A stretch of DNA of 64,000 nt, from assembly GCF_000400995.2 (NCBI RefSeq), contig NZ_DF238937.1:1-64000 (forward strand), given 5' to 3'. A program made the position numbers and the translations under genes. Shown piece by piece: positions 25,785 through 35,149 of the stretch. Below the pieces are notes generated by a model. That model saw only the letters and a program-made list of their open reading frames with translations, was not told the DNA's origin and ran no database searches. Position 1 is the first letter of the stretch; the number at the start of each line of letters is the position of its first letter. This stretch comes from Acidovorax sp. MR-S7 (GTDB taxonomy: Bacteria; Pseudomonadota; Gammaproteobacteria; Burkholderiales; Burkholderiaceae_C).

Positions 25785-28160
25785 TCAGTTGCGGAACAGG
25801 TCCAGGATCCGGTTGCGTTCCTCGGTGGGCGGCGGCGTGCCGGGCGCCTGGCTGCCAGGCGCACCACCTTCCACGCCCACGCTGGCCACGCCGCCGCTGC
25901 GCGCGTATTCCTCGTAGAACCATTCGCCGCTCACGTTCACCAGGCCGGGCGGGACCGTGGGTTCGGCCACCGGTACGCCCTTGAGCGCGCGGTCCATGAA
26001 GCTGATCCAGACGGGCAGGCTCAGGCCGCCGCCCGTCTCGCGGCTGCCCAGGTTGCGCGGCGTGTCGTAGCCAATCCAGGTCACGGCTGCCAGCGTGGGC
26101 TGGAAGCCGGCGAACCAGGCGTCCACGGCGTCGTTCGTGGTGCCGGTCTTGCCGTAGAGGTCGGGGCGCTTGAGCGTGGCCTGGGCGCGCGCCGCCGTGC
26201 CCGAGCGCGTCACCTCCTGCAGCAGGCTGTCCATGACGAAGGCGTTGCGCGTATCGATGACGCGGGGGGTATCGCCGATGGCGGGCGGCTGGACGTCCGA
26301 CAGGATGCGCCCCTTGTGGTCGGTGATGCGGGTGATGAGGTAGGGGTTGACGCGGTAGCCGCCGTTGGCGAACACGGAATAGGCCGCCACCATCTGCATG
26401 GGCGTGACCGAGCCGGCACCCAGCGCCATGGTGAGGTAGGGCGGGTGCTTGTCGGCGTCGAAGCCGAAGCGGGCCACCCAGTCCTGCGCAGTCTTGGGGC
26501 CCACCGACTGCAGCACGCGGATGGAGACGACGTTCTTGGAGCGCGCCAGGCCGGTGCGCAGCGTCATGGGGCCGTCGTACTTGCCGTCGTAGTTCTTCGG
26601 CTCCCAGGGCTGGCCGCCCGTCACGCCGGCGCTGAAGAACAGCGGCGCATCGTTGACGATGGTGGCGGGCGTGAAGCCCTTTTCCAGCGCGGCGGAATAG
26701 ATGAACGGCTTGAAGCTCGATCCCGGCTGGCGCCACGCCTGGGTGACGTGGTTGAACTTGTTCTTGTCGAAGTCGAAGCCGCCCACCAGTGCGCGGATGG
26801 CGCCGGTACGCGGGTCCACGGCGACGAAGGCGCCCTCCACCTCGGGCAGCTGGGTGATTTCCCAGGTCTTCTTGGGCGTTTGCACCACCCGGATCACCGC
26901 GCCGCGGCGCAGCTTGATGTTGGGCGGGGCCTTGTCGCTGAGGCCGGACTGCGCGGGCTTGAGCCCGTCGCCGGTGATCTCGATCAGCTCGCCGTCGGCG
27001 CGGGCCGCCACGATCTTCTTGCTACCCGCTTCGAGCACCACCGCGGCGAGCACGTCGCCGTTGTCGGGATGGCCGGCCAGCACGTCGTCGATCACGTCCT
27101 CGGCCTGAGCGGGGTCGGTGGGCAGGGCGGCGAAACGCTCGGGGCCGCGGTAGTGCTGGCGGCGCTCGTAGTCCATGATGCCCTTGCGCAGCGCGGTATA
27201 AGCGGCCTCTTGCTCACCGGCGTTGAGGGTGGTGTACACGTTCAGGCCGCGTGTGTAGGCCTCGTTGCCGTACTGGGCGAACACCAGCTGGCGGGCCATT
27301 TCCGCGACGTACTCGGCGTGGATGCGCGTGCTGTTGGTGGAAGAGCGCAGCTTCAGGTCTTCCTGCTTGGCGTCCGCGGCTTCTTCTGCCGTGATGAAGC
27401 CGTTCTCCTGCATGCGCTCGATGATGTAGAGCTGGCGCATGCGGGCGCGCTTGGGGTTGCTGATGGGGTTGTAGGCCGAAGGCGCCTTGGGCAGGCCGGC
27501 CAGCATGGCGGCTTCGGCGATCGAGATATTTTTCAGCGGCTTGCCAAAATAGGTTTCTGATGCGGCGGCAAACCCATAGGCGCGATTGCCCAGATAAATC
27601 TGGTTCATGTAAATCTCGAGAATCTGGTTTTTGGTCAGCAGATGCTCGAGTTTGAAGGTTAGTAATATTTCGTAAATCTTCCGTGTAAATGTCTTCTCGG
27701 AAGAAAGATACACATTGCGCGCCACCTGCATGGTGATGGTGGATGCCCCCTGGCTCTTGACTCGGCCCAAATTGGCGAGCGCGGCGCGCAGCACGCCCTT
27801 GTAGTCGACGCCGCCGTGCTGGAAGAAGCGCGCGTCCTCGATCGCCAGGACGGCGTTGGTCATCACCGGCGGAATGTCCTGGATCGGTGTGAGATTGCGC
27901 CGTTCCTCGCCGAACTCTCCGAGCAGCGCGCCTTCCGTCGAGTAGACCCGCATCGGCAGCTTGGGCCGGTAGTCGGCCAGCTCGGAGATGTCGGGCAGGT
28001 TGGGATAGGCCACGGCCAGCCCGAGCGCAATGAACATCGCCCCCGCCAGCACGCCCGCCGCGGCAAGCCCGACCAGCCAGGCAAGCCCGCGCACCACCCA
28101 GCGCAGCCAGCGTGGCGAGGAGGAGGCCGGGGAGGGTTGTTTGTCTTGTGGGGGAGGCAT
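25785..28160 (-). CDS. mrcA: penicillin-binding protein 1A (class A, transglycosylase/transpeptidase)
   Basis: The 791-residue inner-membrane protein polymerises and cross-links peptidoglycan. It has one N-terminal helix (about 21-52) and a GT51 domain with catalytic Glu108 in EDARFFQHGGVDYKG. An OB-like insertion follows, then the transpeptidase with SSFK (nucleophile Ser481), SKN and KTGTT. GGAG four bases before ATG 28160 supports this start. The gene is divergent from pilMNOPQ, the usual ponA-pilM arrangement in proteobacteria. Confidence 0.96.
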   Translation of the reverse strand: MPPPQDKQPSPASSSPRWLRWVVRGLAWLVGLAAAGVLAGAMFIALGLAVAYPNLPDISELADYRPKLPMRVYSTEGALLGEFGEERRNLTPIQDIPPVMTNAVLAIEDARFFQHGGVDYKGVLRAALANLGRVKSQGASTITMQVARNVYLSSEKTFTRKIYEILLTFKLEHLLTKNQILEIYMNQIYLGNRAYGFAAASETYFGKPLKNISIAEAAMLAGLPKAPSAYNPISNPKRARMRQLYIIERMQENGFITAEEAADAKQEDLKLRSSTNSTRIHAEYVAEMARQLVFAQYGNEAYTRGLNVYTTLNAGEQEAAYTALRKGIMDYERRQHYRGPERFAALPTDPAQAEDVIDDVLAGHPDNGDVLAAVVLEAGSKKIVAARADGELIEITGDGLKPAQSGLSDKAPPNIKLRRGAVIRVVQTPKKTWEITQLPEVEGAFVAVDPRTGAIRALVGGFDFDKNKFNHVTQAWRQPGSSFKPFIYSAALEKGFTPATIVNDAPLFFSAGVTGGQPWEPKNYDGKYDGPMTLRTGLARSKNVVSIRVLQSVGPKTAQDWVARFGFDADKHPPYLTMALGAGSVTPMQMVAAYSVFANGGYRVNPYLITRITDHKGRILSDVQPPAIGDTPRVIDTRNAFVMDSLLQEVTRSGTAARAQATLKRPDLYGKTGTTNDAVDAWFAGFQPTLAAVTWIGYDTPRNLGSRETGGGLSLPVWISFMDRALKGVPVAEPTVPPGLVNVSGEWFYEEYARSGGVASVGVEGGAPGSQAPGTPPPTEERNRILDLFRN

Positions 28161-28429
28161 ACGGCTCCAATGGAAAGCGAACCCGCCATTATAAAAATCG
28201 TCCGCGCCGTCCATCGCTCCGCCACGTTGCCGGCGTCCCCGTCGTTTCACGGTTCCCCCGGGGAAATCGGCTCTCCTGTCCTGGAAAATCGTCTGCTTTT
28301 GACAACGCGGCGCATGTAGCCAAAGGGTAAAACTCTTTGCTGGTAAAGGACCTTACTGATAGCATTCATGTGAAGTGTTAAGTTTTGTTGCGCCATATAG
28401 ATAAGTCACGGGGGGCCATCTTGATCTCA
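28161..28429. promoter_or_regulatory. mrcA / pilM divergent promoter region
   Basis: A perfect TATAAT on the minus strand (28188-28193) lies 28 bases before the mrcA start, though its -35 is weak. On the plus strand TTGACA occurs at 28299-28304 without a well-spaced -10. The region is AT-richer than the surroundings and contains no gene. Confidence 0.4.
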
Positions 28430-29500
28430 ATGGGGTCGTTGTTCAGTCGCCAGTCAGCCCCATTGCTGGGGATCGACATCAGCTCATCCAGCGTCAAGCT
28501 TGTCGAGTTGGGGCGCGACAAAGCGGGCACGCTGGTGCTGGAACGGTGCGCGATCGAGCCGCTGGAACGGGGCTGGATCACGGATGGCAACATCGAGAAG
28601 TTCGACGAAGTGGCTGAGGCGCTGCGCCGGGTCGTGAAGAAGAGTGGCACGAAGACCAAGAACGTGGCCCTGGCGCTGCCGTCGTCTGCCGTCATCACGA
28701 AGCGGATCACTCTGCCCGGAGGCATGACCGAGCAGGAGCTTGAGGTGCAGGTCGAGTCCGAGGCCAACCAGTACATCCCATTCTCTCTGGACGAAGTGAG
28801 CCTGGATTTTTGCGTGATCGGCCCCAGCAAGAACGCCCCGGGCGATGTGGAGGTGCTCATTGCCGCCTCGCGTAAGGAAAAGGTCCAGGACCGCCAGGGT
28901 TTGGCAGAGGCGGCCGGGCTCAAGCCCATCGTCGTAGATGTCGAGTCGCATGCGGCCCGCCTGGCGGCCGGCCGTCTCATAGAAGCCTTGCCCAACAGCG
29001 GCGTGGATGCCGTGGTGGCGCTGTTCGAGGTCGGGGCGCTGACCACCAGCATGCAGGTCCTGCGCAACGACGATGTCCTCTATGACCGTGACCAGGCCTT
29101 TGGCGGCGCGCAGCTGACGCAGCTCATCGTCCGCCAGTACGGCTTTTCCCAGGAAGAGGCGGAAAGCAAGAAGCGCAATGGCGATCTCCCGGAAGACTAC
29201 CAATCGGCCGTGCTGCGTCCCTTCGTGGACAGCATGGCGCAAGAAGTAGCCCGCGCCCTGCAGTTCTTCTTCTCCAGCACGCCCTACAACCGGGTGGACC
29301 ACATCATGCTGGCGGGTGGCTCGGCTCCCCTGCCTGGGCTGACAGAGGCGGTGACCCAGCACACGGGCTCCGCCTGCAGCGCCATCAATCCTTTCGAAGG
29401 AATGGAAATCGGCGGCGCGGTACGGCTCAAGAAGATGGTGCGCGAGGCGCCGTCCTACCTGACGTCGTGCGGGCTGGCGATGCGGAGGTTCCTGCAGTGA
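28430..29500 (+). CDS. pilM: type IV pilus assembly protein PilM
   Basis: The actin-like cytoplasmic ATPase-fold protein has 356 residues from ATG 28430. LLGIDISSSSVKLVEL is the phosphate-1 motif, followed by VALFEVG and MLAGGSAPLPGL. PilM binds the PilN N-terminus INLLP and anchors the inner-membrane alignment complex. TTG 28421 has a better-spaced GGGGG ribosome-binding site and is a real alternative start. It overlaps pilN by GTGA. Confidence 0.95.
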   Translation: MGSLFSRQSAPLLGIDISSSSVKLVELGRDKAGTLVLERCAIEPLERGWITDGNIEKFDEVAEALRRVVKKSGTKTKNVALALPSSAVITKRITLPGGMTEQELEVQVESEANQYIPFSLDEVSLDFCVIGPSKNAPGDVEVLIAASRKEKVQDRQGLAEAAGLKPIVVDVESHAARLAAGRLIEALPNSGVDAVVALFEVGALTTSMQVLRNDDVLYDRDQAFGGAQLTQLIVRQYGFSQEEAESKKRNGDLPEDYQSAVLRPFVDSMAQEVARALQFFFSSTPYNRVDHIMLAGGSAPLPGLTEAVTQHTGSACSAINPFEGMEIGGAVRLKKMVREAPSYLTSCGLAMRRFLQ

Positions 29501-30105
29501 TTCTCATCAACCTGCTCCCGCACCGGGAAGCCGCGCGCAAGCGCCGGCGGGAAACATTTCAGGCAGTCATGGTGGCTTCGGCCCTCGTGGGCTTGGCCAT
29601 TGCCGGGGCCATCTACTGGTGGTACCAGATGATGATCGACAACCAGCAGGCGCGGAATAACTTCCTGCGCGGTGAAATCCAAGTCCTGGAGGGCCAGATC
29701 AAGGAAATCGCGACCATCGAGGAAGAAATCGCGGCACTGCGCGCGCGCCAGAAGGCGGTGGAGGACCTGCAGTCCGACAGAAATCTGCCCGTCCACATGC
29801 TCAACGAGTTGGTCATGCAACTGCCGGACGGCGTATACATCACCAGCCTCAAGCAGGCCGATCAGGTCGTCACCATGCAGGGCATGGCGCAGTCGAACGA
29901 GCGCGTTTCCGAGATGCTGAGAAATCTCGCCAGCAACACGCCCTGGTTTTCCAAGCCGGAACTGGTCGAGATCGTTGCGGCCAATGTTGCGCTGACGCCC
30001 AAGGATCAGCGCCGGGTGGCGTCGTTCAACCTGCGTTTCCGGCTGGTACGCAGTGCCGAGGCCCAAAAGGCGATGGATGCCGCCAGCGCGGCTGCGGGGA
30101 AGTAA
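29497..30105 (+). CDS. pilN: type IV pilus assembly protein PilN
   Basis: This 202-residue bitopic protein begins GTG 29497, giving MILINLLPHREAARKRRR, the INLLP motif that docks into PilM. One membrane helix (about 24-44), a coiled coil and a ferredoxin-like periplasmic domain follow. GGAGG eight bases upstream supports the start. It pairs with PilO. Confidence 0.95.
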   Translation: MILINLLPHREAARKRRRETFQAVMVASALVGLAIAGAIYWWYQMMIDNQQARNNFLRGEIQVLEGQIKEIATIEEEIAALRARQKAVEDLQSDRNLPVHMLNELVMQLPDGVYITSLKQADQVVTMQGMAQSNERVSEMLRNLASNTPWFSKPELVEIVAANVALTPKDQRRVASFNLRFRLVRSAEAQKAMDAASAAAGK

Positions 30106-30108
30106 GCC

Positions 30109-30795
30109 ATGGCCAGAACTAAAGACAAGGCGCCGAAAGTCGATTTCGCGAAGCTGCAGAGCGATCTGCAGCACCAATTCCAGAATCTGGACCCCAAGGA
30201 CCCATCCCTGTGGCCGATTTTGCCCCGTACCCTGTTGTGCGTGCTGATCGCTGCGGGCGTAGCTACCTTTCTGTGGTTCTTCAAGCTGTCCGAATTCGAG
30301 GATGAGCTGGTGGCGGAGCAGAACACGGAGCAAACGCTACGCAATGATTATCAGCAGAAGCTGATCAAAGCCGTCAGCCTGGACGCGCTCAAAAAGCAGC
30401 GTGAGCAAATCCAGCAATATGTGATTCAGCTGGAGAAGCAGTTGCCCAGCAAAGCAGAAATGTCTGCTTTGCTCTCCGATATCAATCAGGCTGGCTTGGG
30501 CCGCAGCCTGCAATTCGAATTATTCCGGCCGGGACAAGTGGTTGTTAAAGACTACTATGCGGAACTGCCAATTTCTATTCGTGTGGTAGGTAAATTCCAC
30601 GATATAGGCGCTTTTGCTTCGGACGTCGCCAATCTGTCCCGCATCGTGACGTTGAATAACGTAGCAATTGCGCCTCCGCAAAAAGACGCCGTGGGCAACT
30701 TGACCATGGAGGCGACCGCGCGCACCTTCCGCTACCTGGACCAGGAGGAAATCCAGGCGCAAAAAACCGCCGCCGCAGGGAAGGGCAAGAAATGA
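30109..30795 (+). CDS. pilO: type IV pilus assembly protein PilO
   Basis: The 228-residue bitopic protein has a cytoplasmic N-terminus, a membrane helix (LCVLIAAGVATFLWFFKL, about 43-60), a coiled coil, and a PilO periplasmic domain with LPISIRVVGKFHDIGAFASD. It forms heterodimers with PilN. The stop overlaps the pilP start by ATGA. Codon use turns AT-richer from here through pilQ and the lipoprotein gene. Confidence 0.95.
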   Translation: MARTKDKAPKVDFAKLQSDLQHQFQNLDPKDPSLWPILPRTLLCVLIAAGVATFLWFFKLSEFEDELVAEQNTEQTLRNDYQQKLIKAVSLDALKKQREQIQQYVIQLEKQLPSKAEMSALLSDINQAGLGRSLQFELFRPGQVVVKDYYAELPISIRVVGKFHDIGAFASDVANLSRIVTLNNVAIAPPQKDAVGNLTMEATARTFRYLDQEEIQAQKTAAAGKGKK

Positions 30796-31343
30796 TGCGT
30801 CTACATAGATGGCTCCTTGCCGCGGGCGTGATAGTCCTGGGAGGGTGTGGGCCCAGCGGTGAGGATGAATTGCGCCAATGGATGTCGGACTTGCGCGCCA
30901 CTACCAAGCCGCGGGTGACGCCGCTGACCGAGCCCAAACAGTTCTTTCCTCAGGACTACACGGCAGAGAATGGGGTAGATCCTTTCAATCCGATGAAGCT
31001 GACACAGGCGCTGCGGCGTGAATCGTCTCAGGGGGTGGCCAACGCTTCCTTGATTGCGCCGGAAATGGCGCGGCGCAAGGAGCCTCTAGAAGCCTATCCG
31101 CTCGATGCCGTAAAAATGGTCGGCAGCCTGAACAAGACCGGCACACCCACTGCCCTGTTGAGTGTGGACAAGCTTTTGTACCAGGTGCGTGTTGGCAACT
31201 ACCTTGGACAGAACTACGGGAAAATCGTAGGTATTACAGAAACAAATATGCGGCTGCGGGAGATTGTCCAGGACCCCTCAGGCGACTGGGTGGAGCGCAT
31301 GACGACACTTGATCTGCAAGAGGGAACAGAGGTGAAGAAATGA
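30792..31343 (+). CDS. pilP: type IV pilus assembly lipoprotein PilP
   Basis: The 183-residue lipoprotein has the lipobox LGGC (Cys18) and a C-terminal beta-domain (DKLLYQVRVGNYLGQNYGKI), which links PilNO to the PilQ secretin. It overlaps both neighbours by ATGA. Confidence 0.95.
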   Translation: MMRLHRWLLAAGVIVLGGCGPSGEDELRQWMSDLRATTKPRVTPLTEPKQFFPQDYTAENGVDPFNPMKLTQALRRESSQGVANASLIAPEMARRKEPLEAYPLDAVKMVGSLNKTGTPTALLSVDKLLYQVRVGNYLGQNYGKIVGITETNMRLREIVQDPSGDWVERMTTLDLQEGTEVKK

Positions 31344-33484
31344 TTCAAAGGAATACTCGCTTACGTCAGCGTCTGTGGGCTGCAGGCGCTGTACTTCTTG
31401 CTTTGCTGAGTACTTCGGCTGCGCATGCCAACGGAGCGATCGAATCTATTTCCGGATTCTTGCAGGGCGGCGCGGAAGTGTTGCGCATTGAACTTTCGGA
31501 AGCACCCAAAGACGTTCCAACAGGATTCTCCATTCAGAGCCCTGCTCGCATTGCTCTCGATTTTCCTGGGGTGGTCAACGCCACAGGTCGCTCTTTGATC
31601 GATATCAACCAGGGCAACATCAAGTCGGCCAATATCGTTCAGGCGGGAGAGCGCTCGCGGGTGGTGCTCAACCTCAAGCAGCCCGCTCCTTACCGGGCCG
31701 AAATACAGGGCAAGACCCTGGTGGTTCTATTGGAGCCTGTCACAGGGGGCGCTATGGTGCCCAGCGCGGCTCCGACGGTCTTCGCTGAAAGCCAGACATC
31801 TGACGTTCTGCCCCTGAGAGACCTGGATTTCCGCCGTGGAGCCGATGGTTCCGGTCGCGTTGTCGTCGGTCTGGGCAGCAACCAGGTAGGCGTGGACTTG
31901 CAACAGCAAGGCAAGGGATTGGTGGTGGAATTTCTACGCTCATCTCTGCCTGAAGGATTGCGCCGTCGTCTGGATGTCTCCGACTTTGGTACTCCCATAC
32001 AGATGATCACCGCAACCCAACATGGTGAGCGTGTGCGCATGTCGATCGAACCGGTGGGCGAGTGGGAGCATAGTGCCTACCAGAGCGACAATCAATTCGT
32101 GGTTGAAGTGCGCCCGAAAAAGGTTGATCTCAGCAAACTCACCCAGGGGCCGAATTATTCGGGCGAGAAGCTGTCGCTGAACTTCCAGAACATCGAAGTG
32201 CGCTCTCTGCTGCAGGTCATCGCTGATTTTACGAATTTCAATATCGTCACATCGGATACGGTGACCGGTGCCTTGACGCTGCGGCTCAAGGATGTGCCGT
32301 GGGACCAAGCCCTGCAGATCATCATGGATGCCAAGGGATTGGGCATGCGAAAGTCTGGGACAGTCCTGTGGATCGCACCCAAAGATGAAATCGACGAACG
32401 CACCAAGAAAGATTACGAGGCGGCCTTGGCTATCCAGAAGCTGGAGCCTCTGCGTACACAAGCCTACCAATTGAACTATGCCAAGGCTGCAGACATGGTG
32501 GTGCAACTCTCTACTACTACTGGCGGGGGTTCATCTGGTGGCAGTGGGCATTCCACGCGCTTTCTCTCTGAACGTGGCAGCGCTATCTCCGAACCACGGA
32601 CCAACCAACTTTTCGTGACAGACACTCCTGCTAAATTGGAAGAAGTGCGCCAACTGCTGCTGACGTTGGATGTACCGGTGCGGCAAGTCATGATCGAGGC
32701 GCGTATCGTCGAGGCACGCGACACGTTTGGCCGTGCATTGGGTGTTCGCTTGGGCGGCGGAGACTTGCGTGCTCAGCGTGGTGGCGACGGTGGCTATAGC
32801 ATCGGTGGTGGAAACCGCATGGCATGGGGCACCAACTATGGCAACGCTACCAATTCGGGTCTGGTCGGCGGCAGCTTGACTGATGGCAGCTTTGTGAACC
32901 TGCCTGCGCAACTGTCGAACGTGGCGGGATCTGGCTCATTCGCCCTGTCCATTTTCAACTCGGCTGCGAACCGTTTCCTTTCGCTGGAGTTGTCCGCGAT
33001 GGAGGCCGATGGCCAAGGCAAGATCGTTTCCAGTCCGCGCCTCATCACCGCCGACCAGACCAAGGCGCTGATCGAGCAGGGCACGGAATATCCCTATTCG
33101 GTCACGGCGCCGAATGGCGCCACGACGATCGCGTTCAAAAAAGCAGTGCTTAAGCTCGAAGTCACGCCTCAGATCACACCAGAAGGCAATATCATCCTTG
33201 ACCTTGATGTCAACAAGGACAGCCGTGGCGAGATTACTGAACAGGGCGTAGCCATTGATACGAAGCATATCAAGACTCAAGTGCTTGTAGAAAATGGTGG
33301 GACTGTGGTAATTGGCGGCATCTTTGAGATAGAAGAAACCAATCAAGAAAACAAAATACCGATGCTGGGTGATGTGCCGGTACTCGGAAACTTGTTCAAG
33401 AGCCGTACCAAGGAATCTATGAAGCGAGAGATGCTTGTTTTCATTACGCCCAAGGTCATTACCGATCGCGGGCCTGTGCGTTGA
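31340..33484 (+). CDS. pilQ: type IV pilus secretin PilQ
   Basis: This 714-residue outer-membrane secretin has a signal peptide (cleavage near AAHA), two AMIN domains (about 35-125 and 150-250) that bind peptidoglycan, an STN/N0 domain (about 270-345 with ISLNFQNIEVRSLLQVIADF-like sequence) and an N1 domain. The secretin core ends PMLGDVPVLGNLFKSR near the C-terminus. A Gly/Ser-rich linker near residues 394-402 lies in N1. No aroK follows it, unlike many relatives. Confidence 0.96.
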   Translation: MIQRNTRLRQRLWAAGAVLLALLSTSAAHANGAIESISGFLQGGAEVLRIELSEAPKDVPTGFSIQSPARIALDFPGVVNATGRSLIDINQGNIKSANIVQAGERSRVVLNLKQPAPYRAEIQGKTLVVLLEPVTGGAMVPSAAPTVFAESQTSDVLPLRDLDFRRGADGSGRVVVGLGSNQVGVDLQQQGKGLVVEFLRSSLPEGLRRRLDVSDFGTPIQMITATQHGERVRMSIEPVGEWEHSAYQSDNQFVVEVRPKKVDLSKLTQGPNYSGEKLSLNFQNIEVRSLLQVIADFTNFNIVTSDTVTGALTLRLKDVPWDQALQIIMDAKGLGMRKSGTVLWIAPKDEIDERTKKDYEAALAIQKLEPLRTQAYQLNYAKAADMVVQLSTTTGGGSSGGSGHSTRFLSERGSAISEPRTNQLFVTDTPAKLEEVRQLLLTLDVPVRQVMIEARIVEARDTFGRALGVRLGGGDLRAQRGGDGGYSIGGGNRMAWGTNYGNATNSGLVGGSLTDGSFVNLPAQLSNVAGSGSFALSIFNSAANRFLSLELSAMEADGQGKIVSSPRLITADQTKALIEQGTEYPYSVTAPNGATTIAFKKAVLKLEVTPQITPEGNIILDLDVNKDSRGEITEQGVAIDTKHIKTQVLVENGGTVVIGGIFEIEETNQENKIPMLGDVPVLGNLFKSRTKESMKREMLVFITPKVITDRGPVR

Positions 33485-33505
33485 ATGTTTGAAGGTGAAA
33501 AAATC

Positions 33506-35017
33506 ATGAAGATATCCAGAGCGATGATGGCATCGGCGGCAATGGCTGCAGTTCTTTCCGCGTGCGGCGGTGGCGGTGGCAGTGGAGGTGAATCTCATTC
33601 GCCATACAGCATCACGTTGCGTGCTGAAAAAACACAGCTACCCCTTAATGTCAGCAATTATCCGGTGGGACAAGGCGTATATGCACCTTTCTCTACCACG
33701 CTGTATGTAGAGGGTAAGGAGGGGGGGCGGCCTATTCCGGGTGGTGAAGACATCTTCGCCTGCAACATGGCTGGTGGACTGGATTCCGGGTCTTTGTATT
33801 ACCTAGACGGAGATCCGGAGCATGAGACGGAAGTTGATGATGGCAACGGTGGCAAGATCAAGGTGCCTAAGGCTTACCGCAACTTCAAGCTGGACTCCAA
33901 CTCGGGAGGGAATTCTTTCCACTTCCATGCTAAGAATCAGGCGGGCACTGCGCGCATCACCTGCACTGTGACCGATCCGCGGGACAAGAAGGAGGTCAGC
34001 AAGAGCGTGGAGATAGTGGTGGGCGGCACCTCCGGCAAGCCCGCGAGCGTTCGCATGATTACTCCGGCGAATTACATGGGGACAAAGGGGAATGTGAACC
34101 TCATTCCAAGCACTGTTGCCATGAATGTGCAGGTTCATGACGACGCCATCCAGCCCGTGTCCAGCAGCTCTGGCGCAAACGTGCAGGTGCGAATCCTTCC
34201 AGGAACCGATGCGGCCGTCGGTGCGCGGCTGGTGGCGGGCAGCCTGAGCGGTGGGGTGCTGCAACTGCCTTCGATCGGTGGCGTGGCACAGTTCTCGCTG
34301 CTCAGCGGCAACGACACGGGGCCCATCTACCTGGAGTTCACGGCAGACCGCTATGACAACAACGTCGGCAACGGCATCCAGGATCCGATCTCCATCATTG
34401 ATGTGATGCCGGTGCTGGAAGCGCTCACTGCCGCGCCGGCAGTCGCCGACGTCAATCTGGGCGACGTGACCAACACTATTCCCTACACCCACTTGCTGAC
34501 GGCCACGGGCGGCCTGCCGCCGCTCACCTGGTCGGTCACAGGGCTGCCCAAGGGGTTGGCTGTCGACGCGAACACGGGTCTGCTCAGCGGCACGCCCGAT
34601 GACGCCGAAGGCCCTTACCGTGCGACCGTGACGGTGAGGGACAAGAACAAGCGGCAGGCTTCTGGCACCATCACGCTCAATCTGGTTGGGGCAGTGAAGC
34701 CGGAAGACTTTGCGATTGGCAATTGCAACCTGAACGAAGTCTGCCCGTTGGGTGTCGTGGGAAGTGGGGCGAACTTCGCTTACGCCTTCACTGCTTCTGT
34801 GTCTGGTGTGACATGGTCCTTCGATGCCCTGCCAGATTGGCTCAAAGGAGGGACTGCGGGCACCACGGGCTTTATCTCGGGCACAACGGCTCAGTGCGAT
34901 GCGGCTGCCGTGCCGCCAGACACGGGTGACGCAGGGACATACCGATTCTTCGTCACGGCGACGAAGGGGGTGACGAGCGTGACGCGGCAAGTGTCGGTCA
35001 CTGTGACCTGCCCGTAA
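33506..35017 (+). CDS. Ig-domain lipoprotein downstream of pilQ
   Basis: From ATG 33506 the protein has 503 residues with lipobox LSAC followed by a GGGGGSGG linker. A Ca/Ig-like domain, TGGLPPLTWSVTGLPKGLAV..TGLLSGTPDDAEGPYRATVTV, matches the putative-Ig (He_PIG) pattern near residues 330-395. A second degenerate one follows (VSGVTWSFDALPDWLKGG). It lies 21 bases after pilQ, so is probably co-transcribed, and has a strong terminator behind it. It may be a surface or pilus-associated lipoprotein; no function is assignable. Composition is AT-richer than the flanks. Confidence 0.8.
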   Translation: MKISRAMMASAAMAAVLSACGGGGGSGGESHSPYSITLRAEKTQLPLNVSNYPVGQGVYAPFSTTLYVEGKEGGRPIPGGEDIFACNMAGGLDSGSLYYLDGDPEHETEVDDGNGGKIKVPKAYRNFKLDSNSGGNSFHFHAKNQAGTARITCTVTDPRDKKEVSKSVEIVVGGTSGKPASVRMITPANYMGTKGNVNLIPSTVAMNVQVHDDAIQPVSSSSGANVQVRILPGTDAAVGARLVAGSLSGGVLQLPSIGGVAQFSLLSGNDTGPIYLEFTADRYDNNVGNGIQDPISIIDVMPVLEALTAAPAVADVNLGDVTNTIPYTHLLTATGGLPPLTWSVTGLPKGLAVDANTGLLSGTPDDAEGPYRATVTVRDKNKRQASGTITLNLVGAVKPEDFAIGNCNLNEVCPLGVVGSGANFAYAFTASVSGVTWSFDALPDWLKGGTAGTTGFISGTTAQCDAAAVPPDTGDAGTYRFFVTATKGVTSVTRQVSVTVTCP

Positions 35018-35039
35018 CTCGCGGCAGCCCCCAGCCCCA

Positions 35040-35128
35040 GGCCCGGAGTACCATAGCGACTCCGGGCCGCCCAGGGGCCAGTCCCCTGAGCTGACAAGCC
35101 CTCCCCAGCATGCCTGGGGATTTTTTTT
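35040..35128 (+). terminator. three-hairpin cluster ending in a rho-independent terminator
   Basis: The last hairpin, TCCCCAG (35102-35108) with CTGGGGA (35114-35120), is followed by T8 and is a classic terminator. It is preceded by a perfect 10-bp stem, GGCCCGGAGT (35040-35049) with ACTCCGGGCC (35059-35068), and by CAGGGG/CCCCTG (35072-35088). It probably ends the pil operon, making aroB-dgt a separate unit. Confidence 0.9.
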
Positions 35129-35149
35129 GCCAACCTGGAACACGGTTCG

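Noticed and set aside
28299-28331. TTGACA as a pilM promoter -35
   Set aside because: No convincing -10 lies 16-18 bases downstream; GGTAAA is 21 bases away.
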